Shown here in pieces: positions 9,542 to 18,381 of a stretch of DNA of 64,000 nucleotides. Under the pieces are notes generated by a model, which saw only the letters and a list, made by a program, of their open reading frames with translations, searched no databases and was not told the DNA's origin. Source of the stretch: Desulfallas thermosapovorans DSM 6562 (GTDB lineage: Bacteria > Bacillota > Desulfotomaculia > Desulfotomaculales > Desulfallaceae); the NCBI RefSeq assembly GCF_008124625.1, contig NZ_VNHM01000001.1:62001-126000 (forward strand), written 5' to 3'. The position numbers and the translations under genes were made by a program. Within the stretch, counting starts at the first letter, position 1. Every line of letters begins with the position of its first letter.

Positions 9542-11209
9542 CTAAAAAACGATTTGTTGCTGGTATTCGCCAAAAACACCCCTCAGCACACCGCAAATCT
9601 CACCTAATGTTGCGTAATTCTTGACAGCTTCAATAAAATAGGGCATTAAGTTCTCGCCGGTTGCAGCTACCCCTTTAATATCATTAAGTAGTTTTTGCAC
9701 TTTTTCGTTATCGCGCTCTGCACGTAGTTTTACCAATTTATCCGCCTGTCTCTGGCCAACCAGGGGATCGACCTTGAGCAAATCCTTAGGCCGGTCTTCT
9801 TGCATTTGAAACTTATTAACGCCGATGACAACTTTGGTACCGTTTTCAATATCTTTTTGATACTTATAAGCGCTGGTATGAATTTCTTTTTGCATAAACT
9901 CAATGGCTTTGGGCGCCCCGCCCAAATCGTCAATTTTCTTGATATACTCATAAGCCTTTTGCTCTATTTCATTGGTTAGATTCTCCACAAAATAAGAACC
10001 ACCAAGGGGATCCACAGTATCCGCCGCGCCTATTTCATACCCAATGACCTGCTGGGTCCTCAAGGCAATTAGTACGGAACTATCGCTGGGCAGGGCCAGA
10101 GCCTCATCCCGGGAGTTGGTGTGCAAGGACTGGGTGCCGCCCAACACAGCGCTTAAAGCCTGGTAAGCCACGCGCATAATATTGACATCGGGCTGTTGAG
10201 CTGTCAATGTACAGCCAGCGGTTTGGGTATGGAAACGCAGCATCAGGGACTTGGCATTTTGGGCACCGAATCGCTCTTTCATAATTTTGGCCCAAAGCCG
10301 GCGAGCCGCCCGGAACTTGGCAATCTCCTCAAAGAAATTCAGGTGCGCGTTAAAGAAGAAACTCAAGCGCGGTGCAAAATCGTCCACATTCAAACCGGCA
10401 TCGATAGCAGCCTGTACATAGGCTATACCATCCGCCAGGGTAAAGGCCACTTCCTGTACGGCTGTGGACCCGGCCTCCCTGATGTGATAACCGCTGATGC
10501 TGATTGTGTTCCAACTGGGGACGTTTTTAGCGCAATAGGCAAATATATCGGTGATGAGACGCATGGAATGCTCGGGTGGGAAAATGTAAGTTCCCCGGGC
10601 CACGTATTCCTTTAATATATCGTTCTGGATAGTTCCTTTTAGCTGTTCCTGCTTTACCCCCTGTTTTTCCGCCACGGCAATGTACATAGCCAGCAAAATG
10701 GCGGCCGGGGAGTTTATGGTCATGGAAGTGCTCACTTTATCCAGGGGGATTTGATCAAAGAGAGTTTCCATATCCAGCAGTGAATCAATGGCAACCCCCA
10801 CCTTGCCAACCTCACCCATAGAAAGCGGGTCATCTGAATCATAACCAATTTGAGTGGGTAAGTCGAATGCCACACTGAGACCGGTTTGCCCCTGTTCCAA
10901 CAGATAACGGAACCGCTTGTTGGTCTCCTCGGCGGTGCCAAACCCGGCATATTGCCTCATGGTCCATAGACGACCCCGGTACATATTGGGCTGCACACCC
11001 CTGGTGTACGGGTATTCACCGGGAAAACCCAGGTCATCTGGTTTTTGACCGGCTATATCTTCGGGTGTATAAACTGTGTTGATAGCAATGCCCGAGTCAG
11101 TGACGAATTCAGGCTGCCGCTCCGGTCTTTTGGCAGTTAGTTTTTCCAGTTTTATGTTATATTTTTGCCTTTGTTCCTTAATACTTTCAAGCACATCCTT
11201 CTCAAACAA
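9542..11209 (-). CDS. mcmA: Methylmalonyl-CoA mutase, large (catalytic) subunit
   Basis: 555 residues. It catalyses (R)-methylmalonyl-CoA to succinyl-CoA by adenosylcobalamin radical chemistry. The residues that hold the substrate carboxylate in the Propionibacterium enzyme (Tyr89, Arg207) are conserved as Tyr87 (MRQYAGF) and Arg205 (EYVARGTY), so this is a true methylmalonyl-CoA mutase, unlike the copy at 55659. Other family blocks are present: [39 protein letters not shown] and [11 protein letters not shown] 11209 is preferred because AAAGGAGGAG ends 6 nt before it; the ATG at 11233 lies upstream of that ribosome site. Confidence 0.95.
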   Translation of the reverse strand: MFEKDVLESIKEQRQKYNIKLEKLTAKRPERQPEFVTDSGIAINTVYTPEDIAGQKPDDLGFPGEYPYTRGVQPNMYRGRLWTMRQYAGFGTAEETNKRFRYLLEQGQTGLSVAFDLPTQIGYDSDDPLSMGEVGKVGVAIDSLLDMETLFDQIPLDKVSTSMTINSPAAILLAMYIAVAEKQGVKQEQLKGTIQNDILKEYVARGTYIFPPEHSMRLITDIFAYCAKNVPSWNTISISGYHIREAGSTAVQEVAFTLADGIAYVQAAIDAGLNVDDFAPRLSFFFNAHLNFFEEIAKFRAARRLWAKIMKERFGAQNAKSLMLRFHTQTAGCTLTAQQPDVNIMRVAYQALSAVLGGTQSLHTNSRDEALALPSDSSVLIALRTQQVIGYEIGAADTVDPLGGSYFVENLTNEIEQKAYEYIKKIDDLGGAPKAIEFMQKEIHTSAYKYQKDIENGTKVVIGVNKFQMQEDRPKDLLKVDPLVGQRQADKLVKLRAERDNEKVQKLLNDIKGVAATGENLMPYFIEAVKNYATLGEICGVLRGVFGEYQQQIVF

Positions 11210-11242
11210 GCTATCTCCTCCTTTTACAGACAATCGAGGGGA

Positions 11243-12109
11243 TTATTTTAATACTTGGCGCAGTAAACCGGGTACTTCAAAGGGCAGGGTGGCCACTTTG
11301 GCACCTGCCGCTTGCAGTGCCTCCACTTTGCCGTTAAAAGTTCCTTTGCCCCTTTCAATGATGGCACCGGCATGCCCCATTCGTTTCCCGGGCGGTGCAC
11401 TTTTACCGGCAATATAAGCCACTACCGGCTTGGTCATTTCCTTGATATACAAGGATGCTTCTTCCTCGGCATTACCGCCGATTTCCCCGACCAAAACTAC
11501 AGCTTTGGTTTCCGGGTCCTTTTCAAACTTTTCTAAAACATCCACAAAAGACAGTCCCACAACCCTATCACCGCCCAGGCCAACTACCGTTGATTGACCG
11601 AAACCATTGGCTGTCAGATTACCTACAATTTCATAGGTTAACGTCCCGCTACGGGCTACAACGCCAATTGGTCCCTCAACGAAGAATTGGTTAGGTGGAA
11701 TACCGATTTTACATTTTCCGGAGGATACAATACCAAAAGTGTTCGGACCTATCACAGTTGTTCCCTTACGGCGAGCGTATTCAACTATCTCCATTTCATC
11801 ATGTACGGGAATATGTTCGGTTACAATAACCAGAACTTTAACCCCCGCTGTTATAGCCTCAAAAGCCGCATCCTTGGCAAAGGGAGCCGGTATGAATAAT
11901 ACCGAGGCATCCACCTTTTGCTCCGCACAAGCTGCAAAAACAGTATCATACACCGGGGTGCCTTCCACCTCTTGGCCACCCTTACCGGGGGAAACCCCAC
12001 CTACAACTTTGGTGCCGTAAGCAATCATCTGGCGGGCGTGAAACCTGCCCTGGTTACCTGTAATCCCTTGCACAATAACATTGGTATTTTCGTTGATTAT
12101 AATGGCCAC
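11243..12109 (-). CDS. sucD: Succinyl-CoA synthetase, alpha subunit
   Basis: 288 residues. The CoA-binding Rossmann domain starts at VIVQGITGNQG. The phospho-histidine lies in RMGHAGAIIERG near residue 246. It forms succinate and a nucleoside triphosphate from succinyl-CoA, giving the pathway's substrate-level phosphorylation. GTG 12109 has AAGGAGTG upstream. It follows sucC by 27 bp. Confidence 0.96.
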   Translation of the reverse strand: MAIIINENTNVIVQGITGNQGRFHARQMIAYGTKVVGGVSPGKGGQEVEGTPVYDTVFAACAEQKVDASVLFIPAPFAKDAAFEAITAGVKVLVIVTEHIPVHDEMEIVEYARRKGTTVIGPNTFGIVSSGKCKIGIPPNQFFVEGPIGVVARSGTLTYEIVGNLTANGFGQSTVVGLGGDRVVGLSFVDVLEKFEKDPETKAVVLVGEIGGNAEEEASLYIKEMTKPVVAYIAGKSAPPGKRMGHAGAIIERGKGTFNGKVEALQAAGAKVATLPFEVPGLLRQVLK

Positions 12110-12136
12110 TATATTAACACTCCTTTTTAATGCACG

Positions 12137-13249
12137 TTAATTAGCGTTTGCTATTTCCACGGCCTTGGCTGCGGCTTCCTGCATTACTTTATAAGCTTCC
12201 ATACCGTTTTCCTTAATGATTCTGACCCCTTCTTCTTCGTTGGTACCCACTAACCTGATTACCACAGGGACAGGAATCTCCTTGGCCTTTTTCACTTGAA
12301 TAAGAGCATTGGCCACATCGTCACAACGGGTTATGCCACCAAAAATATTAATAAAGATTACCTTGGGATTGGTTTGCAGCAATAATTCTATAGCCTTCGC
12401 AGTACCCTCCACACCGGTACCGCCACCGGCATCCAAAAAATTAGCCGGTTTGCCACCGTAGTAGGCCAGAGTATCCAAACTTCCCATGGACATTCCGGCG
12501 CCATTAGCCATGACGGCAATATTGCCGTCCAGTTCCACGAATGCCAATCCCAAATCGTGGGCTTGCTTTTCAATATTTGTACGATCTTCCACATAAGGAA
12601 TATCCTTTTGCCGGAACAGTGCATCATCATCGATGGTAACCTTGGAATCCGCAGCAATCAACTTGTCACCACTTATTACCAAGGGGTTAATTTCCACCAG
12701 TTCCGCATCCTTTTCCCTGAACATCTTATATAGCAAAGGCAGTAAACGATTAAATTCTTTGCTGACCTGACCAGTTAGCCCTAGCTGTCTTCCTATTTCC
12801 CGGGCCATAAACGGGTAGACTCCCATGGTTATATCAATATGCTGTTTAATAATGTATTCATCGGGAACTTCCTCTATATCCATGCCCCCCTGAGCGGAAG
12901 CTATAATAACTGGTTTTTTAGCGGAGCCATCGATGGTAATGGCTAGATATAACTCCTTATCGATTTGGATTTTTTCCTCCACCAGTACCTTTTCAACCTT
13001 ATGGCCGTTTAGAACCATTGATAACACCTGGTCTGCCGCTTCTCTGGCCTCATCAGGGTTATCGGCAAATTTAATGCCACCACCTTTGCCCCTTTTACCG
13101 GCCAGAATTTGTGATTTTACCACCACCGTACCGCCGATTTCTCCTGCCACTTTGGCTGCCTCGTCGGAGTCGGACACCATCCTGCCACGGGGCACGGTTA
13201 TACCAAAGGATGAAAAAAGATCTTTGCCCATGTACTCAAATAGTTTCAC
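12137..13249 (-). CDS. sucC: Succinyl-CoA synthetase, beta subunit
   Basis: 370 residues with an ATP-grasp N-terminal domain (MKLFEYMGKDLFSSFGI, KSQILAGKRGKGGGIKFA) and a C-terminal ligase domain (NGAGMSMGSLD, NIFGGITRCDDVANAL). It is the nucleotide-binding partner of SucD. Start GTG 13249 follows GGGAGGATAAGTT. Whether it prefers ADP or GDP cannot be told by eye. Confidence 0.96.
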   Translation of the reverse strand: MKLFEYMGKDLFSSFGITVPRGRMVSDSDEAAKVAGEIGGTVVVKSQILAGKRGKGGGIKFADNPDEAREAADQVLSMVLNGHKVEKVLVEEKIQIDKELYLAITIDGSAKKPVIIASAQGGMDIEEVPDEYIIKQHIDITMGVYPFMAREIGRQLGLTGQVSKEFNRLLPLLYKMFREKDAELVEINPLVISGDKLIAADSKVTIDDDALFRQKDIPYVEDRTNIEKQAHDLGLAFVELDGNIAVMANGAGMSMGSLDTLAYYGGKPANFLDAGGGTGVEGTAKAIELLLQTNPKVIFINIFGGITRCDDVANALIQVKKAKEIPVPVVIRLVGTNEEEGVRIIKENGMEAYKVMQEAAAKAVEIANAN

Positions 13250-13271
13250 AACTTATCCTCCCTTGTATTTT

Positions 13272-13832
13272 TTATCTTATTGCGTATATTTTAGAGCCTT
13301 CTTCGTATAAATCCCCGCCCAGGGTATCGTTAACTACGATCACCGGAAAATCCACAACTTCCAGACGATGAATCGCTTCCGGGCCAAGTTCCGGGTAAGC
13401 CACCACTTCACATTTCTTGATGCTTTTGCTGATAAGAGCGGCGGCACCCCCAACAGCTGCAAAATATACTGCTTTATATTGTTTTATCGCCTTTATTACC
13501 TCTGGGGAACGTTTACCCTTGCCCACCATTCCTTTTAAGCCCAGCGCTATAAGCTTGGGAGCATATAAATCCATTCTGCCGCTGGTGGTAGGACCGGCGG
13601 AACCTATAATTTGCCCGGGCTTGGCGGGGGACGGACCTACATAATATATAATCTGTCCCTTCAGATCTATAGGCAATTCCTGGCCATTATCCAGCAACTC
13701 CACCAGTTTTTTATGCGCGGCATCTCTTCCGGTATACAAGACACCGTTTAACAACACCTTTTGACCAATACGCAACTTTTCCAGAACGTCATCGGAAACA
13801 GGTGTGGTCAATTTAATCTTAGTCATAGCCAT
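13272..13832 (-). CDS. Fumarate hydratase class I, beta (C-terminal) subunit
   Basis: 186 residues of the class I, iron-sulfur fumarase beta chain: VLLNGVLYTGRDAAHKKL, YYVGPSPAKPGQIIGSAGPTTSGRMD and GKGKRSPEVIKAIK. It adds water to fumarate to form malate together with the alpha chain. Start ATG 13832 follows a G-rich ribosome site. Split alpha/beta genes are usual in this bacterial group. Confidence 0.95.
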   Translation of the reverse strand: MAMTKIKLTTPVSDDVLEKLRIGQKVLLNGVLYTGRDAAHKKLVELLDNGQELPIDLKGQIIYYVGPSPAKPGQIIGSAGPTTSGRMDLYAPKLIALGLKGMVGKGKRSPEVIKAIKQYKAVYFAAVGGAAALISKSIKKCEVVAYPELGPEAIHRLEVVDFPVIVVNDTLGGDLYEEGSKIYAIR

Positions 13833-13852
13833 ACTTATTCCCCCCCACTGTC

Positions 13853-14695
13853 CTATAATATAACTTCTTTATGCCTGCTGGCATGGCAATTAATATTGAC
13901 CGCCACGGGCAGGCTGGCTATGTGGGCGGGATAAACATCCACATGCACGGCAAGGGCAGTGATACGTCCACCCAGGCCCTGGGGTCCAATGCCGAGATTA
14001 TTTATACTAACTAGAAGTTCCTTTTCCAATTCAGCAATTTCCGGCCTAGCATTTGGCTTGCCCACCGGCCTCAATAACGACTCCTTGGCCAGCAAGGCTG
14101 CTTTTTCAAATGTCCCGCCTATTCCCACACCTACAATAATGGGCGGGCACGGGTTGGGCCCTGCCGCCATTACAGTATCAATAACAAACTTCTTTACCCC
14201 TTCTACTCCTTCAGCGGGCTTGAGCATTTTTATGGCACTCATATTTTCACTGCCGCCCCCCTTGGGAGCCACGGTTATTTTCAATTTATCACCCGATACC
14301 AGTTTTAAATGTATCACAGCGGGTGTATTGTCACCGGTATTTACTCGATCCAACGGATGTCCAACTATGGATTTTCTCAGGAAACCATCAGTATATCCCC
14401 TGCGGACACCCTCGTTGATAGCGTCTTCCAGAGAACCTCCTTCGATATGTACATCCTGTCCTAACTCTACAAAAACCACTGCAAAGCCGGTATCTTGACA
14501 CATGGGAACTTCTTCCGATTTGGCTATACCAGCATTATCAATAATTTGCTGAATAATCTCTTTACCGGTCAAAGAAATTTCCTGTTCATAAGCTTGTTGC
14601 AGAGCTTCTATCATATCCCGCCCCAGAAAATAGTTGGCTTCCATGCAAAGCTTGGCCACCGCTTGTGATATATTGGCAGCATTAATTGTTTTAAT
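13853..14695 (-). CDS. Fumarate hydratase class I, alpha (N-terminal) subunit, with an ATT start
   Basis: Iron-sulfur chain of class I fumarase. Cluster cysteines are visible in EVPMCQDTGFAVV and GPNPCPPIIVGVG, with a third near NINCHASRHKE. The most likely start is the codon ATT at 14695, giving 280 residues beginning (M)KTINAANISQAVAKLC. This lines up with the family N-terminus, and AGGGAGGGGA ends 5 nt before it at optimal spacing. No ATG, GTG or TTG exists in frame there; the first conventional start is GTG 14659, which lacks a ribosome site and removes 12 conserved-looking residues. It is the first gene of the operon, 33 nt downstream of the predicted sigma-54 start point. Confidence 0.9.
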   Translation of the reverse strand: MKTINAANISQAVAKLCMEANYFLGRDMIEALQQAYEQEISLTGKEIIQQIIDNAGIAKSEEVPMCQDTGFAVVFVELGQDVHIEGGSLEDAINEGVRRGYTDGFLRKSIVGHPLDRVNTGDNTPAVIHLKLVSGDKLKITVAPKGGGSENMSAIKMLKPAEGVEGVKKFVIDTVMAAGPNPCPPIIVGVGIGGTFEKAALLAKESLLRPVGKPNARPEIAELEKELLVSINNLGIGPQGLGGRITALAVHVDVYPAHIASLPVAVNINCHASRHKEVIL

Positions 14696-14739
14696 GATAA
14701 TCCCCTCCCTCGTTAAGACGGTATATTGACATTAAACAA

Positions 14740-14754
14740 GCAATATTTGTGCCA
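14740..14754 (-). promoter_or_regulatory. Sigma-54 (-24/-12) promoter of the methylmalonyl-CoA operon
   Basis: On the minus strand TGGCACAAATATTGC has GG and GC separated by exactly 10 nt and matches the consensus TGGCAC-N5-TTGC. The predicted start point is near 14728, about 33 nt before the fumarase ATT codon. It lies downstream of a sigma-54 activator gene. Confidence 0.88.
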
Positions 14755-14885
14755 TCAGATAATTAATTCCAATAATCACCAATGCCACCATCATAAAGCC
14801 TGCCAATAAAATTCTAACATATTTTATTTTTAAAAAGTACAATTAGAGCAAATTAAGCAATAATTTTTTAATTTTTAGAACCATA

Positions 14886-14902
14886 TCCATTGAACCAATG
14901 GA
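14886..14902. promoter_or_regulatory. Candidate enhancer site for the sigma-54 activator
   Basis: Perfect inverted repeat TCCATTG-AAC-CAATGGA, about 145 bp upstream of the -12 element, the usual distance for an upstream activator sequence. It lies just after the activator's stop codon. No T tract follows on the minus strand, so it is less likely to be a terminator. Confidence 0.55.
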
Positions 14903-14943
14903 GTATAAAGAATTAATTTAAATCTAAATTTTTTAAATTTTTT

Positions 14944-16638
14944 CTAAACGTTTGAATTTTCAAATTTCGCCCTTTTAATTTTATTGTATAAAGTGGCTAA
15001 AGATATATTTAAGGCCTGTGCCGCCCTCCGTTTACCCTCAACTGTATTTCCATACTTGGCGAGGGCTTTACTTATTAATATTTGTTCCATCCTGTCGATA
15101 GGTATTAGTTCCATGTCCCTCTCCGGCGTTGTTTTAAGTTGGCTGACATGTTGAATAAAATTTTTCTTGGACAGCACATCTTCATCGACGGTAACCATTA
15201 CCCTTTCCACCACGTTCTCCAATTCCCGTACATTACCCGGCCAATCATAACTGTATAACACTTCTTCGGCATCCGGGGTTAACCCCTTAACTTTCTTACC
15301 CAGCTTGCGATTTAACTTAATGATTAAATGGTTGACTAATATAGGTAAATCCTCTTTGCGAACCCGTAAAGGAGGTATTGTTACTTCCACAACATTAAGT
15401 CTATAGTACAAATCCTCCCTGAATTTTCCCGACCTAATCAATTGAGGTAGATTTCTGTTGGTGGCCGCAATTACACGAACATCAACACGAATGGTTTGGT
15501 TGCCACCCACCCTTTCAAACTCCATTTCTTGCAAAACACGCAGCAGCTTGCCTTGTAGAATCAAATTCATATCACCAATTTCATCAAGAAAAATTGTTCC
15601 TCCGTTGGCCAATTCAAATTTTCCAATTTTAGATTTGGTTGCGCCTGTAAAAGCGCCCTTAGCATAGCCAAAAAATTCACTTTCCAAAAGATTCTCCGGG
15701 ATAGCAGCACAATTAACTTTAATAAAAGGCTTCTCCCGCCTTGAGCTGGCATAATGTATCGCATGGGCAAAAAGCTCTTTACCAGTACCGCTTTCCCCCA
15801 ACAAAAGCACCGTTGAATTACTACGAGCCGCCCTTTCGGCTACTTGAATACTTTTCTTTAAATCCGGGCTGTTACCTAAAATATCTGCAAAACTGTACTT
15901 GCAGGTGGTTACCTGGCCTAACTTATCATATAGATTTTCAATCATTGTGGTGTGGTGACGCAGTTCATCCATAAGCTTCATCACATCAGTAAAATGTTGA
16001 AATACCACCACCGCCCCTTCCAAGTTACCATCCACGATAATAGGCGAAGCATTGCTTACCACCTCTGCATTACTTCCTCCCACCCGGACACGGTGGCCGA
16101 AAATATTTTTTCCGGTTTTTAGCGCCATAGCCAGTGCGCCATCCGGTGATATATCAAATACGTTTTTTCCAATTCTTTGTTCCCCCGGAATCCCGGTGAT
16201 CCGAGTAAAGGCCGGGTTTACGTATTTAACCACTCCGTTATTATCCGCCACTTCAACGGCTTCCTGCACGGAGTTTAATATAGTGGACAGTTCCCCCTGG
16301 ATTCTTTTGATTTGCAAAAGTTCCTCTTTTTCCCTAAAAAGCCGTAACATTATATTTACCGCGCTGGTCTCAACAACTGATACTGAACCACTGATTCCTT
16401 TGATAAAATTGTTCACTTCTTTGCTGCCAACTGTATTGATAATTACATCTATATTTTTTATTTCGGGGAGTTTTTCTATATCCAAAATTTTCACATTCTC
16501 ATTGGTCCATAAATCCACTGTCTTCTTTTCCGCGCCTGTTTTAAACAAGCATACTATCTTCACATCCTCAATATTTTTCAATAAGCTATAAACAGACGCT
16601 CCATCATCCCCTATACCGATAATAACTACCCTTTGCAT
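14944..16638 (-). CDS. Sigma-54-dependent activator with N-terminal Rossmann-like and PAS domains
   Basis: 564 residues. Residues 1-100 look like a nucleotide-binding Rossmann fold (VVIIGIGDDGASVYSLL, then IDVIINTVG). A PAS domain covers about 115-225 (LNSVQEAVEVADNNGVVKYVNPAF). The AAA+ domain starts near 250, with Walker A GESGTGKE at 281-288, the sigma-54 contact loop GAFTGA at 328-333, LDEIGD and the arginine-finger segment FREDLYYRLNV. A Fis-type helix-turn-helix ends the protein (RRAAQALNISLATLYNKIK). It is positioned like the PAS/sigma-54 regulator of the Pelotomaculum methylmalonyl-CoA cluster. The ligand is unknown; a dinucleotide or redox signal for the N-domain is inference. Confidence 0.92.
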   Translation of the reverse strand: MQRVVIIGIGDDGASVYSLLKNIEDVKIVCLFKTGAEKKTVDLWTNENVKILDIEKLPEIKNIDVIINTVGSKEVNNFIKGISGSVSVVETSAVNIMLRLFREKEELLQIKRIQGELSTILNSVQEAVEVADNNGVVKYVNPAFTRITGIPGEQRIGKNVFDISPDGALAMALKTGKNIFGHRVRVGGSNAEVVSNASPIIVDGNLEGAVVVFQHFTDVMKLMDELRHHTTMIENLYDKLGQVTTCKYSFADILGNSPDLKKSIQVAERAARSNSTVLLLGESGTGKELFAHAIHYASSRREKPFIKVNCAAIPENLLESEFFGYAKGAFTGATKSKIGKFELANGGTIFLDEIGDMNLILQGKLLRVLQEMEFERVGGNQTIRVDVRVIAATNRNLPQLIRSGKFREDLYYRLNVVEVTIPPLRVRKEDLPILVNHLIIKLNRKLGKKVKGLTPDAEEVLYSYDWPGNVRELENVVERVMVTVDEDVLSKKNFIQHVSQLKTTPERDMELIPIDRMEQILISKALAKYGNTVEGKRRAAQALNISLATLYNKIKRAKFENSNV

Positions 16639-16738
16639 AGTTCACCACCTTCTCAAGATCAGTAAATAATTTTCTATTGTTCAGATAAGTTCGACGATTA
16701 AGTCAAAAAACCCTTCTAAATAATAAAATTCAACTTTG

Positions 16739-16752
16739 CGAACAAGCGTTTA
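16739..16752 (+). promoter_or_regulatory. LexA (SOS) box in the lexA promoter
   Basis: CGAACAAGCGTTTA is close to the Gram-positive LexA operator CGAAC-N4-GTTC/TG. It overlaps the predicted -35 region (TTTACT) of a promoter whose -10 is TATAAT at 16771-16776, so LexA should repress its own gene. Confidence 0.75.
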
Positions 16753-16801
16753 CTAATCTTTTTTATATGATATAATTGTTATATATTTCGAAAGGTGTTG
16801 T

Positions 16802-17416
16802 TTGATATTGAAAGATAACCTGAGTAAACGCGAAGAAGATATTTTGAGTGTTATTCAACACAATATAGAAAGCAAGGGATATCCACCTTCGGTGAGGGAA
16901 ATTGGTCAAGCGGTGGGTTTAAAGTCAAGTTCCACTGTACATGGCTATCTACGACGATTAGAGGAAAAGGGAATGCTTAGAAGAGACCCTGCCAAACCCA
17001 GGGCCATTGAAGTAATATATGCTCAAGGCAAACCCTACAAGGAAATGATTCCCGTACCGGTGCTGGGCCGGGTTGCCGCCGGAATACCTTTACTAGCGTT
17101 GGAAAACTGTGAGAACGTATTTCCTTTACCAGTGGATTTTGTGGGGCATGGCGAATCTTTTATGCTCAAAGTAAAGGGCGACAGTATGATTGAAGCTGGT
17201 ATTCTAGAGGGAGACCTTGTGCTGGTCAGACGCCAGCCCAGTGTAGAGAACGGAGATATAGCCGTTGCGTTAATCGAAGAGGAAGCAACTATCAAGAGGT
17301 TTTTTAAGGAAAATGATCATATAAGGTTGCAACCAGAAAACTCTCGATTAGCACCTATACTAGTAAAGGAAGTACAAATACTGGGCAAGGTGGTCGGCCT
17401 GGTAAGAAAGTTTTAG
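16802..17416 (+). CDS. lexA: LexA repressor
   Basis: 204 residues. The N-terminal winged helix includes [25 protein letters not shown]. The self-cleavage site Ala93-Gly94 lies in GRVAAGIP; the catalytic Ser128 is in KGDSMIEAG and Lys165 in EATIKRFF. It represses SOS genes until RecA triggers its cleavage. The start is TTG 16802 or TTG 16808; AAAGGTG at 16791 serves either. A LexA box precedes it. Confidence 0.96.
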   Translation: MILKDNLSKREEDILSVIQHNIESKGYPPSVREIGQAVGLKSSSTVHGYLRRLEEKGMLRRDPAKPRAIEVIYAQGKPYKEMIPVPVLGRVAAGIPLLALENCENVFPLPVDFVGHGESFMLKVKGDSMIEAGILEGDLVLVRRQPSVENGDIAVALIEEEATIKRFFKENDHIRLQPENSRLAPILVKEVQILGKVVGLVRKF

Positions 17417-17429
17417 ATAAGTGGCAACA

Positions 17430-17464
17430 AGAACTCCTTATTACACCAGTCAATAAGGAGTTCT
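17430..17464. terminator. Hairpin terminator between lexA and the LysR gene
   Basis: Perfect 13-bp arms AGAACTCCTTATT/AATAAGGAGTTCT with a 9-nt loop, between two convergent genes. The T-rich tract is weak, and the element may serve both strands. Confidence 0.7.
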
Positions 17465-17481
17465 ATATAATACTTCAAACG

Positions 17482-18375
17482 TTAAGTACCGCTGTATTCC
17501 TTCAACATTGCAATAAAGGTATCGGCTGCGTAATTAGTAATACCAGGATGAAACTGGGCCAGGTAAAAACTGCGGGTCATGTTAACGCCCTTTAACCTGG
17601 CTTCACCCACTTTACCGGCCTCGATTACATCAGTGGCCGCCCAACGGGAAACAAAGGCTATACCCATGCCTGCCTGCACTGCACTAATTACTGACCGGGT
17701 ACTGCCCAGTTCTATTTCTGTTTTTAATTTATCTAAACATAAGCCTTGTTTAGCCAGTATATCAAATATGGATTTTCTAGTGCCTGAACCTTCTTCCCGT
17801 AATATCAGGTTTTCACCTGCTAAACGGGAAATATCTACACTTTTCCCCGACCAGTGATGATGCGGGGGAACGATCAACACCAGTTCATCATCAAGCCATT
17901 TTTCAAAATGCACATTATCCTGCTGCCCGGCGGCACCCACTACACCCAGGTCGATATCCCTTTCTTGCACCATCCTAACCACATCACCACTACCTGCAAT
18001 GCGCAGGCTCACCCGCACTCCGGGATATTTAGACCTAAAAGAGCCGATTATACCGGGCAGAAGGTATTCCCCCGGTATGGTGCTGGCACCTATCAGAAGG
18101 TGCCCTGACTTTAGGCCCCGCAAGGCATCCAATCCAGCCCTGATCTTATCATAATGGCCCAGCATCTGTTTAGCCTCGGGATAAAGCAACCTGCCGGCCT
18201 CTGTCAGGGTAACCTTTCTTTCACTGCGCTGAAAAAGAGTGATGCTAAGGTCCTCTTCCAAAGCTTTGATCTGAAAACTAACAGCGGGCTGGCTCATAAA
18301 CATCTGCCTGGCAGCTCTTGTAAAACTTTGCAGTTCAGCTACCCGCACAAATGCTTCCAATTGCTTAAAATTCAT
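17482..18375 (-). CDS. LysR-family transcriptional regulator
   Basis: 297 residues. The N-terminal winged helix (FKQLEAFVRVAELQSFTRAARQMFMSQPAVSFQIKALE) is a textbook LysR domain. The effector domain follows, with GASTIPGEYLLPGIIGSFRSKYPGV and an ILREEGSGTRK anion-binding-like segment of the CysB/CbbR type. The target is unknown. The layout resembles the LysR group often found with selenium or sulfur metabolism genes, but that is only a resemblance. ATG 18375 is preferred over the TTG one codon earlier. It follows the PLP-enzyme gene by 6 bp and may be co-transcribed with it. Confidence 0.88.
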   Translation of the reverse strand: MNFKQLEAFVRVAELQSFTRAARQMFMSQPAVSFQIKALEEDLSITLFQRSERKVTLTEAGRLLYPEAKQMLGHYDKIRAGLDALRGLKSGHLLIGASTIPGEYLLPGIIGSFRSKYPGVRVSLRIAGSGDVVRMVQERDIDLGVVGAAGQQDNVHFEKWLDDELVLIVPPHHHWSGKSVDISRLAGENLILREEGSGTRKSIFDILAKQGLCLDKLKTEIELGSTRSVISAVQAGMGIAFVSRWAATDVIEAGKVGEARLKGVNMTRSFYLAQFHPGITNYAADTFIAMLKEYSGT

Positions 18376-18381
18376 CAATTA

